Part shown: piece after piece, positions 1 to 7,368 of the stretch | Numbering within the stretch: the first letter of the stretch is position 1 | How the letters are laid out: the number at the start of each line of letters is the position of its first letter | NCBI GenBank assembly: GCA_938002705.1 | Contig: CALLAG010000017.1 | Coordinates: 1-12,222 of the forward strand | Direction of reading: 5' to 3' | Source: an uncultured Saprospiraceae bacterium | GTDB taxonomy: Bacteria; Bacteroidota; Bacteroidia; Chitinophagales; Saprospiraceae | Length of the DNA: 12,222 nucleotides | Notes under the pieces: model-generated | The model's input: only the letters and a program-made list of their open reading frames with translations | What the model was told of the DNA's origin: nothing | Databases searched by the model: none | Program-made: the position numbers and the translations under genes

Positions 1-399
1 CATTATGTCTGATTATGTCGATTATGTCACGACACTTTTAATCATAGATGGTATTATTTCATATTGTTAAAAAACAAATATTATAAACTGAACGGCGAGA
101 TGCAATGACTCGTATAATTAATATTATCGATGGTAAAGTACTTGACAATTAATTTTAGAGTACTTCTATTTACTGCCTCTTGAGTTGAAAGTAGAATAGA
201 ATGGACATAGACAAGGCGAGAAGAGGGATTATAGCCTTCGCTAAATGACTGATGAACAACGCAGTATATGTTCATTATATTCGCTTAAGAAAATTTCAAT
301 TTTCTGTTCAGCCAAGAATATAGTAGATAGAGGTACCCTTTAATATGTGACAATATATGGCACGATTATTAAGTGATTATATTAGCTCTGTACTGATAT
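1..399. other. Intergenic stretch with no supported gene
   Basis: This stretch lies downstream of the aldehyde dehydrogenase gene, which is read leftwards. Three copies of attatgtc sit at 2-9, 12-19 and 21-28. There are two small perfect inverted repeats: 252-258 with 269-275 (7 bp, 10-nt loop), and an AT-only-rich palindrome at 288-305 (8-bp arms, 2-nt loop). Neither is followed by a U-tract on the minus strand, so I do not call a terminator. A 64-codon open frame on the minus strand (81-275) has no recognisable domain and is not annotated. Confidence 0.6.
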
Positions 400-1893
400 T
401 TAATACACAATATTAACAGCTTTCAGCTTAGTATAATTATAGACGCCTCCCTTCCCTAGTTCTGTACCGATACCTGATTGCTTAAATCCTCCTAGAGGCA
501 AATTAGGATCTGATCTTACTGGTGAGTTGACATAGATGATTCCAGCTTCGAGCCTTTCTATCATTTTCATAGACTTAGAGACATTAGCTGTCCATACTGT
601 TGCTGCAAGACCCATGATATTATCATTGGCCTTAGCGATAGCATCATCCATATCATCAAATGGAACAGCTACTAATACTGGCCCAAAAATCTCCTCTTGT
701 ATAATACTGAGCTTATTATCTTCTGAGCTGAATATCGTCGGCTGCAGATAATAACCTTTGTCCATAGGGTTCTTTCCTCCTGTAACCATCTTGGACTCTT
801 GTTCTCCCTTATCGATATAATTTTTGACCTTAGTCCAGTGGGATTGTGATACTAATGGCCCCATGTCGGCAGATTCATCAAATCCGTGAGATATTTTCAT
901 ACCCTCAGCAACGTGAGCTATATCTGCTACGACTTTATCAAAAATCTTTTTCTGAATGTACACACGTGAGCCGGCGACACATACTTGGCCTTGATTACGG
1001 AATATCCCTGCTGCTACACCCTTAGCCACAGCATTAAGATCTATAGCATCATCGAATACGATGGCAGGCGACTTACCTCCTAGTTCTAAGGATACACCAT
1101 TGACATTTTCCATGGCGGCTTTTCCTATCAGCTTACCTGTCTGTATAGAACCCGTAAAGGTTACTTTACTCACTTCTGGATGTGATGACAGTGCTGCTCC
1201 GGTACGAGTCCCATCTCCTGTGACGACATTCAGCACACCGGGCGGTAATCCCGCTTCTGTAGCTAATTCTGCCAGCATCAGTGCAGAGAGTGGCGTCTCT
1301 TCTGATGGTTTTAATACGACCGTGCAACCCGCAGCTAATGCTGGAGCTACTTTCCATGCTGCTATAGATAATGGAAAATTCCAAGGTATAATAGCCGCTA
1401 CTACGCCTACAGGTTCTCTTTTTGTAAATGCAAAATTTTGCTGACCTCCTCTCTGTTTCTGAGATATATCTAATGTCTCACCTTCTATCTTAGTAGCCCA
1501 TCCTGCATAATATCTAAATGTATGTGCAGCACCTCCTGCGTCTGATGAGCGAGCGTCTTTTATTAATTTGCCGTTCTCTAAGGTGACCATCTGAGCTAGT
1601 GACTCAGCATGTGTTTCTATAAGGTCTGCTAATTTGAATATGATCTTAGCCCTATCACTTGGCAGCATTTTTCTCCAGTCAGCATCTGGGTGGAATGCTC
1701 TTTTTGATGACTTGACAGCTCTATCTACATCTTCTGTAGAAGCTACAGCTACATATCCTATCGTCGTCTCATCAGCAGGATTGATGACAGGAATGTTATC
1801 TTCTATCGAAGATTCGCTGTTATGGCCATCTATGTATAGATGATGCTTTTTTTTTGCTAAAAATTTCTGAACCTTTTCGGTAAGTTCTATCAT
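400..1893 (-). CDS. NAD(P)-dependent aldehyde dehydrogenase (ALDH superfamily)
   Basis: This cytoplasmic enzyme oxidises an aldehyde to the carboxylic acid with NAD(P)+. The 497-aa length is normal for the classical ALDH family. Visible motifs are PWNFP at 170-174 (oxyanion Asn172), LKPSEE at 194-199 (cofactor Lys195 and Glu198, where a Glu at this place usually favours NAD+), the general base Glu270 in LELGGKSP, the catalytic Cys305 in NQGQVCVAGSR, and EEIFGPV in the C-terminal half. All key residues are present, so the protein should be active. The C-terminal part (GGFKQSGIG) resembles PuuC, betaine-aldehyde and phenylacetaldehyde dehydrogenases, but the substrate cannot be read from sequence. 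It is transcribed alone, divergently from the HmuY-like gene. The start is the first ATG of the frame; no SD-like sequence precedes it, as is usual in Bacteroidota. Confidence 0.97.
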   Translation of the reverse strand: MIELTEKVQKFLAKKKHHLYIDGHNSESSIEDNIPVINPADETTIGYVAVASTEDVDRAVKSSKRAFHPDADWRKMLPSDRAKIIFKLADLIETHAESLAQMVTLENGKLIKDARSSDAGGAAHTFRYYAGWATKIEGETLDISQKQRGGQQNFAFTKREPVGVVAAIIPWNFPLSIAAWKVAPALAAGCTVVLKPSEETPLSALMLAELATEAGLPPGVLNVVTGDGTRTGAALSSHPEVSKVTFTGSIQTGKLIGKAAMENVNGVSLELGGKSPAIVFDDAIDLNAVAKGVAAGIFRNQGQVCVAGSRVYIQKKIFDKVVADIAHVAEGMKISHGFDESADMGPLVSQSHWTKVKNYIDKGEQESKMVTGGKNPMDKGYYLQPTIFSSEDNKLSIIQEEIFGPVLVAVPFDDMDDAIAKANDNIMGLAATVWTANVSKSMKMIERLEAGIIYVNSPVRSDPNLPLGGFKQSGIGTELGKGGVYNYTKLKAVNIVY

Positions 1894-2214
1894 GTTATTG
1901 TCTTAGATGTGCAATATAGTATAATAGGTGAATAATGAAAATTCAAGTGCCAAACCAATAGTGATGTAAGAAAAGACCATAGTTAGATTTCTATTACACA
2001 TTCACAATATAGCTTATAGAAATCTGCATATGACCGAGGGCTGAGTTATCCCAATTTGTAGATACTATAGTCCAATGTGTGTCATTAGCCCCTACTCTGT
2101 CATGGAAGTGTAATTTCTACTCGATTCTGAGACAATTTAATTTCTATGTAGAATATGCTATAGTTAAGTATAGTAAGTTTGTCATCAAGAAATTAACAAT
2201 AAAAAAAAACGACA
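1894..2214. other. Divergent intergenic region, probable promoters
   Basis: This 321-bp spacer must carry the promoters of both the aldehyde dehydrogenase (left) and the HmuY-like/receptor pair (right). It holds a perfect 10-bp inverted repeat (agatttctat, 1985-1994, with its complement at 2016-2025, 21-nt loop), a small hairpin ttcta-tg-tagaa near 2142-2153, and a TAnnTTTG-type box at 2174-2181. I see no convincing Fur box of the classical GATAATGATAATCATTATC type. No reading frame here is supported. Confidence 0.6.
2174..2181 (+). promoter_or_regulatory. Candidate Bacteroidota -7 promoter box (TAAGTTTG)
   Basis: TAAGTTTG matches the Bacteroidota housekeeping -7 consensus TAnnTTTG at all fixed positions and ends 33 bp before the ATG of the HmuY-like gene. 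I found no clear TTG at the expected -33 spacing upstream, so half of the signal is missing. The leader after the box is A-rich (nine A just before cgacaATG), as is common for translated leaders without a Shine-Dalgarno sequence. Confidence 0.4.
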
Positions 2215-3465
2215 ATGATTAGAATATCTACCCTCACTATTTTCTTACTCATGTTACTTGGACTTCCACTTATGTCACAAGTAGATCAGGTCTCTATAGG
2301 CGCCTCTTATACTCAACAAGCGTACTATAAAATATCTACTGGAGAAGTCACGCAAGTACCTAACGATGCTTGGGACATCTCTTTCTCAAGTGCTGGTATT
2401 CAGGATGGTGGTGTATTCATCAATGAATCTGCATCATTAACAGAAACACCTCTTAAGGTCTTTCTATCTACAGAGACAGATTGGGCGACAGCCATTACAG
2501 ATCTTTCACCATTTGTAGATTCTATGGTGCTCTATAATCCTGAAGTCAGCTGGACACAAGGTGCATTTAACAGTATAAGAAATCCCAATATGCCGTTTGA
2601 TTACGGATGGGGAAACTACAATCCTATGAGTAATAGTGTACAAGGAGATAAAATATTTGTTATCCAAAAACGTGATGAATCTTATATAAAGTTTCAGATA
2701 CAGCAGTTAATAGGAGAGGATTACACATTTAGATATGCTGATCTTGATGGATCAAACGAGGTCTCCTACACTATATCTAAGAACTTAAGTGAGGGTGTAT
2801 CACTTGTCTACTTTTCATTTGAGACAGGCGATATGGTAGATATGCCTACCGACTATGATCTTATCTTCCACAGATACACGACACCCTTAGCGGATGATGA
2901 TGGCGTCTTTATACCCTACAATGTTACAGGTGTACTACTTGCCCCTAACACGGAAGCTGCCATAGCTGACGGTGTAGATCCCGCTACAGTTATGGAAAGT
3001 GACTACACTGATCAATATACTGACTCTCTCAAAGTTATCGGTCATGATTGGAAGATTTTTGATTTTGTGAGCGACTGGATGATTGACGAGAATAGAGCAC
3101 AATTTGTCCGTACCAGTGAAGGTGACGTATACAAAATTGTATTTTTTGACTATGAAGGAGCTATGACTGGAACAACTACTTTAGAGAAAACATTAGTCGG
3201 AACATCGAGCACTATAGACCAAAGTATAGAAGAACTAGGACTATCTATCTATCCTAATCCCAGTACAGACTTCATTACTATAGAAGGACAACAAGATGAC
3301 ATCAGAGTTTTCATATATGACTCTAGTAGCTCACTTATCCAAACTGAAAATATTACACAATCATCGCAGAAAATCAATCTACAAGATTATCAGTCAGGAA
3401 TGTACTATATCCTCATACAGGGCAAAGATTATATTACTTCTCAACCATTAATCATTACTAAATAA
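2215..3465 (+). CDS. HmuY-like secreted protein with T9SS type A sorting domain
   Basis: This is a probable extracellular or surface-anchored ligand-binding protein working with the downstream receptor. Residues 1 to about 21 are a signal peptide with a hydrophobic LTIFLLMLLGLPLM core. HmuY-family features appear twice: AYYKISTGEVTQVP...AWDISF at 36-57 with SYIKFQIQQL at 156-165, and LVYFSFETGDMVDMP..YDLIFHRY at 197-221 with QFVRTSEGDVYKIVFFDYE at 296-314. Residues about 343-416 form the T9SS sorting domain, with LSIYPNPSTDFI, a DYQSGMYYI motif and a short basic end (ITK). In the known HmuY family these proteins bind haem and pass it to a TonB-dependent receptor; haem as ligand is inference here. 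The receptor gene begins 104 bp downstream. A plain HmuY is roughly half this length, and the extra length is accounted for by the second module and the sorting domain. Confidence 0.85.
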   Translation: MIRISTLTIFLLMLLGLPLMSQVDQVSIGASYTQQAYYKISTGEVTQVPNDAWDISFSSAGIQDGGVFINESASLTETPLKVFLSTETDWATAITDLSPFVDSMVLYNPEVSWTQGAFNSIRNPNMPFDYGWGNYNPMSNSVQGDKIFVIQKRDESYIKFQIQQLIGEDYTFRYADLDGSNEVSYTISKNLSEGVSLVYFSFETGDMVDMPTDYDLIFHRYTTPLADDDGVFIPYNVTGVLLAPNTEAAIADGVDPATVMESDYTDQYTDSLKVIGHDWKIFDFVSDWMIDENRAQFVRTSEGDVYKIVFFDYEGAMTGTTTLEKTLVGTSSTIDQSIEELGLSIYPNPSTDFITIEGQQDDIRVFIYDSSSSLIQTENITQSSQKINLQDYQSGMYYILIQGKDYITSQPLIITK

Positions 3466-3479
3466 TAAGCCTTAATCAA

Positions 3480-3548
3480 TGTATCTAAACATAATTGTCC
3501 GATTTGTTATTAGAGAGTTAACTGAATCATACATTATGTTTAGATACA
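3480..3548. repeat. Perfect 16-bp inverted repeat between HmuY-like and receptor genes
   Basis: The arm tgtatctaaacataat at 3480-3495 is exactly reverse-complementary to 3533-3548, with a 37-nt loop. It starts 15 bp after the HmuY-like stop codon and ends 21 bp before the receptor ATG, so it fills the intercistronic gap. No T-tract follows, so it is not a standard intrinsic terminator. It could be a transcript-stabilising or processing stem-loop that sets different expression of the two genes, or a DNA operator. The right arm also holds TATGTTTA (3535-3542), one base from the TAnnTTTG promoter box. Confidence 0.85.
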
Positions 3549-3569
3549 CAATTATAGAACCTAAAGTCA

Positions 3570-5609
3570 ATGCTTAGAGTAGCTATTCTGGTACTTACAT
3601 GTGTCAATCTATATTGTCAAGACCTACAACAATTAGATACAACTATGTTGTCTGTTAACTTTGATGAATTAGTGGTAACAGCACAATATGAGCCTACACA
3701 TTACAAAGAAGCTATACATAAGGTTGATATTATATCCAGAAAAGAAATAGAGGCTAGAGGCGTAACGACATTAGATCAGGCTCTCGTTATCAATCCTGCT
3801 ATCAGAATATCCTACGATCCCGTCTTAGGCTCTACTATAAGAATGCGAGGAGTCAGTTCCAGTAACGTCGCTATTCTTATGGACGGTGTCCCAGTCATAG
3901 GCCGATCTAACGGTGGCATAGATCTATCCCAGATCAATATGCAAAACATAGAACGTATAGAAATAATACAAGGTGCTCTATCTAACATCTATGGAAGTAA
4001 TGCAGCAGGTGGTGTCATTAATATCATAACAAAAAAGAGTCAATTAGAAAAATGGAAAGTCGACCTAGGATCACAAATAGAGTCTGTAGGTCAACAAAAT
4101 TATAACACCAGCATTGGTCGTAATTTTGGAAAGTTTCTTGTCAGTGTAGATGCGAGATATCTCAACTACGATCAATATGCAGTAGATTCTCTTAGACTAA
4201 TAGAAAGAATAGAATTAGAAGACAATGATTTTGTCTTACTATCTAAGTATCCATTTAATCCAAAAGAACAGATCGGTGCAGGTGGTCTACTGAGATATAA
4301 TCCTACAGAAGGCAGCTCAGTCATCGCTAAATATAATTACAACACAGAAAATGTAACCGACTACGGAAGTATCAAAAGAATCCAATTTAACCCATATGCA
4401 CAGGATGGTTTCTTCAGCACTACACGTTCCGATTTTTCTATTAATTACAAAAAGAATTGGGATCAAACTTTTTTAGATATTACTTCAGCATATAACATTT
4501 ATGATCGTATCGTCGATGAAAAAAGATTCTACATCGAAACCTCTTCATTTGATAGCTTACTACAGACCAGCGACACGACACGATTCAAAACTTTCTTTAA
4601 TAGAGCTATCTTATCACAAGAGTTAAGTCATGGTATCAAGTGTATTGCGGGTCTTAACTACTCTGTAGAGCAAGGAAGTGGCGATAGAATTATCAATCGT
4701 ATGAACCCTGACAGTACAATTGCCAGTTTTACAGAGATTGCCCCATTCTTAGAATTTAAGTATTCTGGTATTGAGAATTTGGACTTTTCAGCAACTGCTA
4801 GATATACACATCATAGTGCCTATGATGGTCAGCTGACTCCAGCTATTCATCTTAAGTACGACATCAGTGATATATGGACTACTAGGTTAAGTTATGCGCA
4901 AGGATATAGAAGCCCTGCCCTTAAGGAGCTTTATCTAGAGTTCATTGATATTAATCATAATATAGTCGGAAACACAGATCTACAACCTGAGATATCCCAA
5001 GATATACAGATGACCGTAGACTATAATCCTACAGAAAATATAAGTGCCGCTATTAACTTGTATTATACCAATATCGACGATAGAATAGCACTCATAGAAT
5101 ATGAGACATTAAAGTTTGAATATGATAACATCAATGCATATCAAGTACATGGCCTACAACCATCATTAAGTTATAAAGTAAATAATATACAATTCCAATC
5201 TTCTGCCTCCATAGGATACTGGAGCACCAGTATAGATGCAGAATCCGGTCCTTCTTATGGTCGGGTTTTCGATATGAATAATAGTATGCAGATAAGCTTA
5301 GATAAATCCAAAGTCAATCTCACAATCAATCATAGACACACTGGCAGTCAACCTAATTACAGTCTTAGCAACGGCACAGTTAAAGTAAGAACGATCACAG
5401 GTTTTGATCTTATAGACTTCTCTATGAATAGATCCTTCTTCAATGGATCACTAAATGCAACATTAGGAATTAGAAATGTCTTTGGAGTTACTTCTACTTC
5501 TGTTACTGGTGCCGCCGACACCAGCGCTAGTGCTAATCATTCTGCAATGGGTAGAAATATAGTCGGCAGAGGCAGAAATATTTTCGTAGCTGCTCAGTTC
5601 GCTTTTTAG
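3570..5609 (+). CDS. TonB-dependent outer-membrane receptor, haem-receptor-like
   Basis: This is an outer-membrane 22-strand barrel with an N-terminal plug that imports a scarce nutrient with energy from TonB-ExbBD. Residues 1 to about 16 form a signal peptide. DELVVTAQ at 32-39 is the TonB box. The plug is about 45-155 (IRMRGVSSSNVAILMDGVPV; IERIEIIQGALSNIYGSNAAGGVINI). The barrel follows and ends in aromatic Phe679, as expected for assembly by BAM. YRSP at 446-449, His463 and NTDL at 468-471 fit the FRAP / His / NPDL arrangement described in haem receptors, although related boxes also occur in other receptors such as BtuB. Its 679 aa are usual for this class, and it lacks the carboxypeptidase-like N-terminal extension of SusC-type receptors. 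It lies directly downstream of the HmuY-like gene, like hmuR after hmuY. Haem uptake is a reasonable inference; siderophore or cobalamin uptake is the alternative. Confidence 0.96.
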   Translation: MLRVAILVLTCVNLYCQDLQQLDTTMLSVNFDELVVTAQYEPTHYKEAIHKVDIISRKEIEARGVTTLDQALVINPAIRISYDPVLGSTIRMRGVSSSNVAILMDGVPVIGRSNGGIDLSQINMQNIERIEIIQGALSNIYGSNAAGGVINIITKKSQLEKWKVDLGSQIESVGQQNYNTSIGRNFGKFLVSVDARYLNYDQYAVDSLRLIERIELEDNDFVLLSKYPFNPKEQIGAGGLLRYNPTEGSSVIAKYNYNTENVTDYGSIKRIQFNPYAQDGFFSTTRSDFSINYKKNWDQTFLDITSAYNIYDRIVDEKRFYIETSSFDSLLQTSDTTRFKTFFNRAILSQELSHGIKCIAGLNYSVEQGSGDRIINRMNPDSTIASFTEIAPFLEFKYSGIENLDFSATARYTHHSAYDGQLTPAIHLKYDISDIWTTRLSYAQGYRSPALKELYLEFIDINHNIVGNTDLQPEISQDIQMTVDYNPTENISAAINLYYTNIDDRIALIEYETLKFEYDNINAYQVHGLQPSLSYKVNNIQFQSSASIGYWSTSIDAESGPSYGRVFDMNNSMQISLDKSKVNLTINHRHTGSQPNYSLSNGTVKVRTITGFDLIDFSMNRSFFNGSLNATLGIRNVFGVTSTSVTGAADTSASANHSAMGRNIVGRGRNIFVAAQFAF

Positions 5610-5610
5610 G

Positions 5611-5644
5611 AAAGATTATCAAAATCAGAAATCTTCATTTTTTT
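5611..5644 (+). terminator. Weak candidate intrinsic terminator after the receptor gene
   Basis: Immediately after the stop codon, aagatt at 5612-5617 pairs with aatctt at 5630-5635 across a 12-nt loop. Seven T follow at 5638-5644 after a short CA spacer. The stem is short and AT-rich, so termination may be weak. Confidence 0.4.
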
Positions 5645-5778
5645 ATAAGTCACTCTTACACATACAGTCTATCACCTAGTCCTAACATGATTGCAGTAAG
5701 TTATCCGGAAAAATATTCAATAATACAGTCATATTATTATTGGTATTTAAACAGTTAATTAAACATCCCCTCCCATAA

Positions 5779-6022
5779 TCAACTTAGCCGTAAGTCATAC
5801 GAATCAGTTATACAATTTGACTTATAGAATGGCGGATAAGATCGCTCATATAATTTATTTCAAATTAAGACAGAAAACCTACCTACTGGCAGGCAGGCGT
5901 AGGCATAGCCTTAGCTATGGCGAGGCTTTCTAACGCAGATATGGAATAAATTATAATGCGAATTACCGCAATTTTATAGGTTAATTTGTATTAATCATAA
6001 GGCTCTCAACTCAGCCGTAAGT
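5779..6022. repeat. Nested palindromic, MITE-like intergenic element
   Basis: Three layers are visible. Outermost are 17-bp direct repeats at 5779-5795 and 6006-6022 (tcaacttagccgtaagt and tcaactcagccgtaagt, one mismatch). Inside, the segments at about 5811-5859 and 5945-5990 are imperfect inverted copies of each other. Their innermost 11 bp (tataatttatt at 5849-5859 against 5945-5955) match perfectly, and their outer 25 bp match at about 20 positions. The core (5872-5931) is a GC-richer repeat with 9-bp outer arms and an inner hairpin. No transposase is present, so a non-autonomous element, a decayed insertion or a structured transcript end are all possible. Confidence 0.6.
5872..5931. repeat. 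GC-rich core repeat with stacked hairpins
   Basis: The outer arms are agaaaacct (5872-5880) and aggctttct (5923-5931), complementary with one mismatch. Inside is the perfect hairpin catagc-ctta-gctatg (5904-5919), next to a ggcaggcagg tract. The base composition is clearly richer in G+C than the flanks, which suggests an inserted dispersed repeat. Confidence 0.6.
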
Positions 6023-6181
6023 GGTGTATTTGAGCTAGTTATGGCTGATTATAGAGTAGCTATAATAATGTAATTAACTGATATTCATAGGAATAAGAGT
6101 AAGTAAGCCTTATCTAATAAGACAGTTCTAAAAGAAAAATCTTGTACTCATTATTGTTTGACTTTAAGATGCATTTCTGTA

Positions 6182-7363
6182 TCAACAAACCCTCTTAGAT
6201 ACAGCGTCTGTAATATCCGTATCCTCACCTTGCCATTCTACATCTACGTGGATTAAGCCAGGCTGCTTACCCACTTCGAGACTACCCATAGACTTCTGAT
6301 ATCCTAATGCCTCGGCACCATTTAATGTAGCCCACTTAAGCATATCTGACAATGAGACATAAGACTGAAGTTTCTTTATCGTTTTTATTTCTTCCCATAT
6401 CGATAATTGCCAGTTGGACATTATGCTATCTGTCCCTATGGTCATCTTAGCATCATTATCTATGAAGGTTCTGTAGTATGGCAGTCTATTCTCTATATAT
6501 AGGTTAGCATTAGGGCAAGTAGCCCAGTAGGTATTCTCTGACCATGTATGAGCTGCTTGAATATCTTCAGCTGATGTAAGTGTATTATGCACAAATATAT
6601 TTTTTCTTTTGGCATGCATCTGCTCTAAGGCATAATGAATAGATGTCTTTCCAGATGGAGAAAAGTTATCCAGATTAACATTGAAGCCCTTATAGAATTC
6701 CGGAAATCTACCGCTGCCATCTGAGAATAATAATTGCTCATCAAGAGTCTCTTGATTATGAATGCTAATTGTCGCATTATCAGGATTGGTCCTATTAATA
6801 AAATCAAACAAGCCCTCAGAGACACTGTATGGTGCATGGGGTACAAAGCTTCTTTTGTTACCGCCTTCATGAGCTTGATCTTTGAAGACATTTCTATATT
6901 GTTCTATAGTACCATCAGTCGCCGCCGCTTGCATAAAATCAAACATCTCCACAAATGTGTAGTATGAGATGGGACTTATTTTCTTCTGAGCTGCTGTATC
7001 TACTTTATTAGATATATCACCTACGGCTTGAATGCCGCTTTGCCACATATTACGGTCTTCCTCAGCAATCTTATCTTGTATAATTTCTGCATCAAAATCT
7101 CTTAGCTTAACAACATTTGTGATAAACGGTATGAGAGTAGTCCCCGTAGGACACATCCCTTTCATATGTGACAACTCTAAGTGACAATGTGTATTAATCA
7201 TTCCAGGCATAAGGATGCCTCTGTAAGATTGTAGATCTATAGTCGGAAAATCTTCTCTCTTACCTATCGCATCTATTCTACCCTCATCGTCTATAGCGAC
7301 AACACCATCCTTGATAGGGTCAGAAGAGATAGGCATAATATAATCTGCTGAATAATATTTCAT
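6182..7363 (-). CDS. Zn-dependent amidohydrolase / deaminase (SsnA/MtaD-like, candidate aminofutalosine deaminase)
   Basis: This is a cytoplasmic metal hydrolase of the amidohydrolase superfamily, probably a deaminase of a purine-like compound. The 393-aa length is typical. Residues 1 to about 55 form the first part of the composite beta-sandwich, ending in LMPGMINTHCHLELSH. The metal and catalytic residues are all in place: His59 and His61 (HCH), His202 with Glu205 (IHNQE), His259 (VHN) and Asp312 (GTDS). His176 in PHAPYSVS is a usual substrate-side residue. The C-terminal GSLEVGKQPGLIHVD returns to the sandwich. The HxHLELS form of the first motif is shared with SsnA and with aminofutalosine deaminases of the alternative menaquinone pathway, so the latter role is possible but not proven. 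It is the second gene of a two-gene operon, starting 5 bp after the DUF1015 stop. Confidence 0.92.
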   Translation of the reverse strand: MKYYSADYIMPISSDPIKDGVVAIDDEGRIDAIGKREDFPTIDLQSYRGILMPGMINTHCHLELSHMKGMCPTGTTLIPFITNVVKLRDFDAEIIQDKIAEEDRNMWQSGIQAVGDISNKVDTAAQKKISPISYYTFVEMFDFMQAAATDGTIEQYRNVFKDQAHEGGNKRSFVPHAPYSVSEGLFDFINRTNPDNATISIHNQETLDEQLLFSDGSGRFPEFYKGFNVNLDNFSPSGKTSIHYALEQMHAKRKNIFVHNTLTSAEDIQAAHTWSENTYWATCPNANLYIENRLPYYRTFIDNDAKMTIGTDSIMSNWQLSIWEEIKTIKKLQSYVSLSDMLKWATLNGAEALGYQKSMGSLEVGKQPGLIHVDVEWQGEDTDITDAVSKRVC

Positions 7364-7368
7364 AATTC

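Larger units (their letters stand above)
5645..6181. other. Long convergent intergenic region with palindromic element, no gene
   Basis: This spacer separates the receptor gene from the amidohydrolase, which converge on it. No supported reading frame was found. Its centre (5779-6022) is taken up by a nested palindrome. Next to the right direct repeat there is another imperfect inverted repeat: ctcaa at 6005-6009 pairs with ttgag at 6029-6033, and tcagccgtaa pairs with ttatggctga nearby with one mismatch. A 5-bp hairpin (cttat-cta-ataag) lies near 6111-6123. Confidence 0.6.

Noticed and set aside
1..28. CRISPR-like repeats
   Set aside because: Units are 8 bp with 1-2 bp between them, far from repeat-spacer dimensions, and no cas genes are present.
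81..275. 64-codon open frame on the minus strand
   Set aside because: No recognisable domain or promoter, and it lies in an AT-rich spacer that contains inverted repeats; length is within chance expectation.
1061..1444. 127-codon open frame on the plus strand
   Set aside because: It is antisense to the catalytic core of the aldehyde dehydrogenase, whose motifs on the opposite strand are unambiguous; its low-complexity Ser/Ala/Pro content is typical of a shadow frame.
3466..3569. Cobalamin riboswitch before the TonB-dependent receptor
   Set aside because: The 104-bp gap is too short and lacks a recognisable B12-box; it is mostly a single perfect inverted repeat.
6625..6967. Open frames on both strands within the amidohydrolase gene
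   Set aside because: They overlap residues of the amidohydrolase that include conserved metal-site motifs and have no domain of their own.
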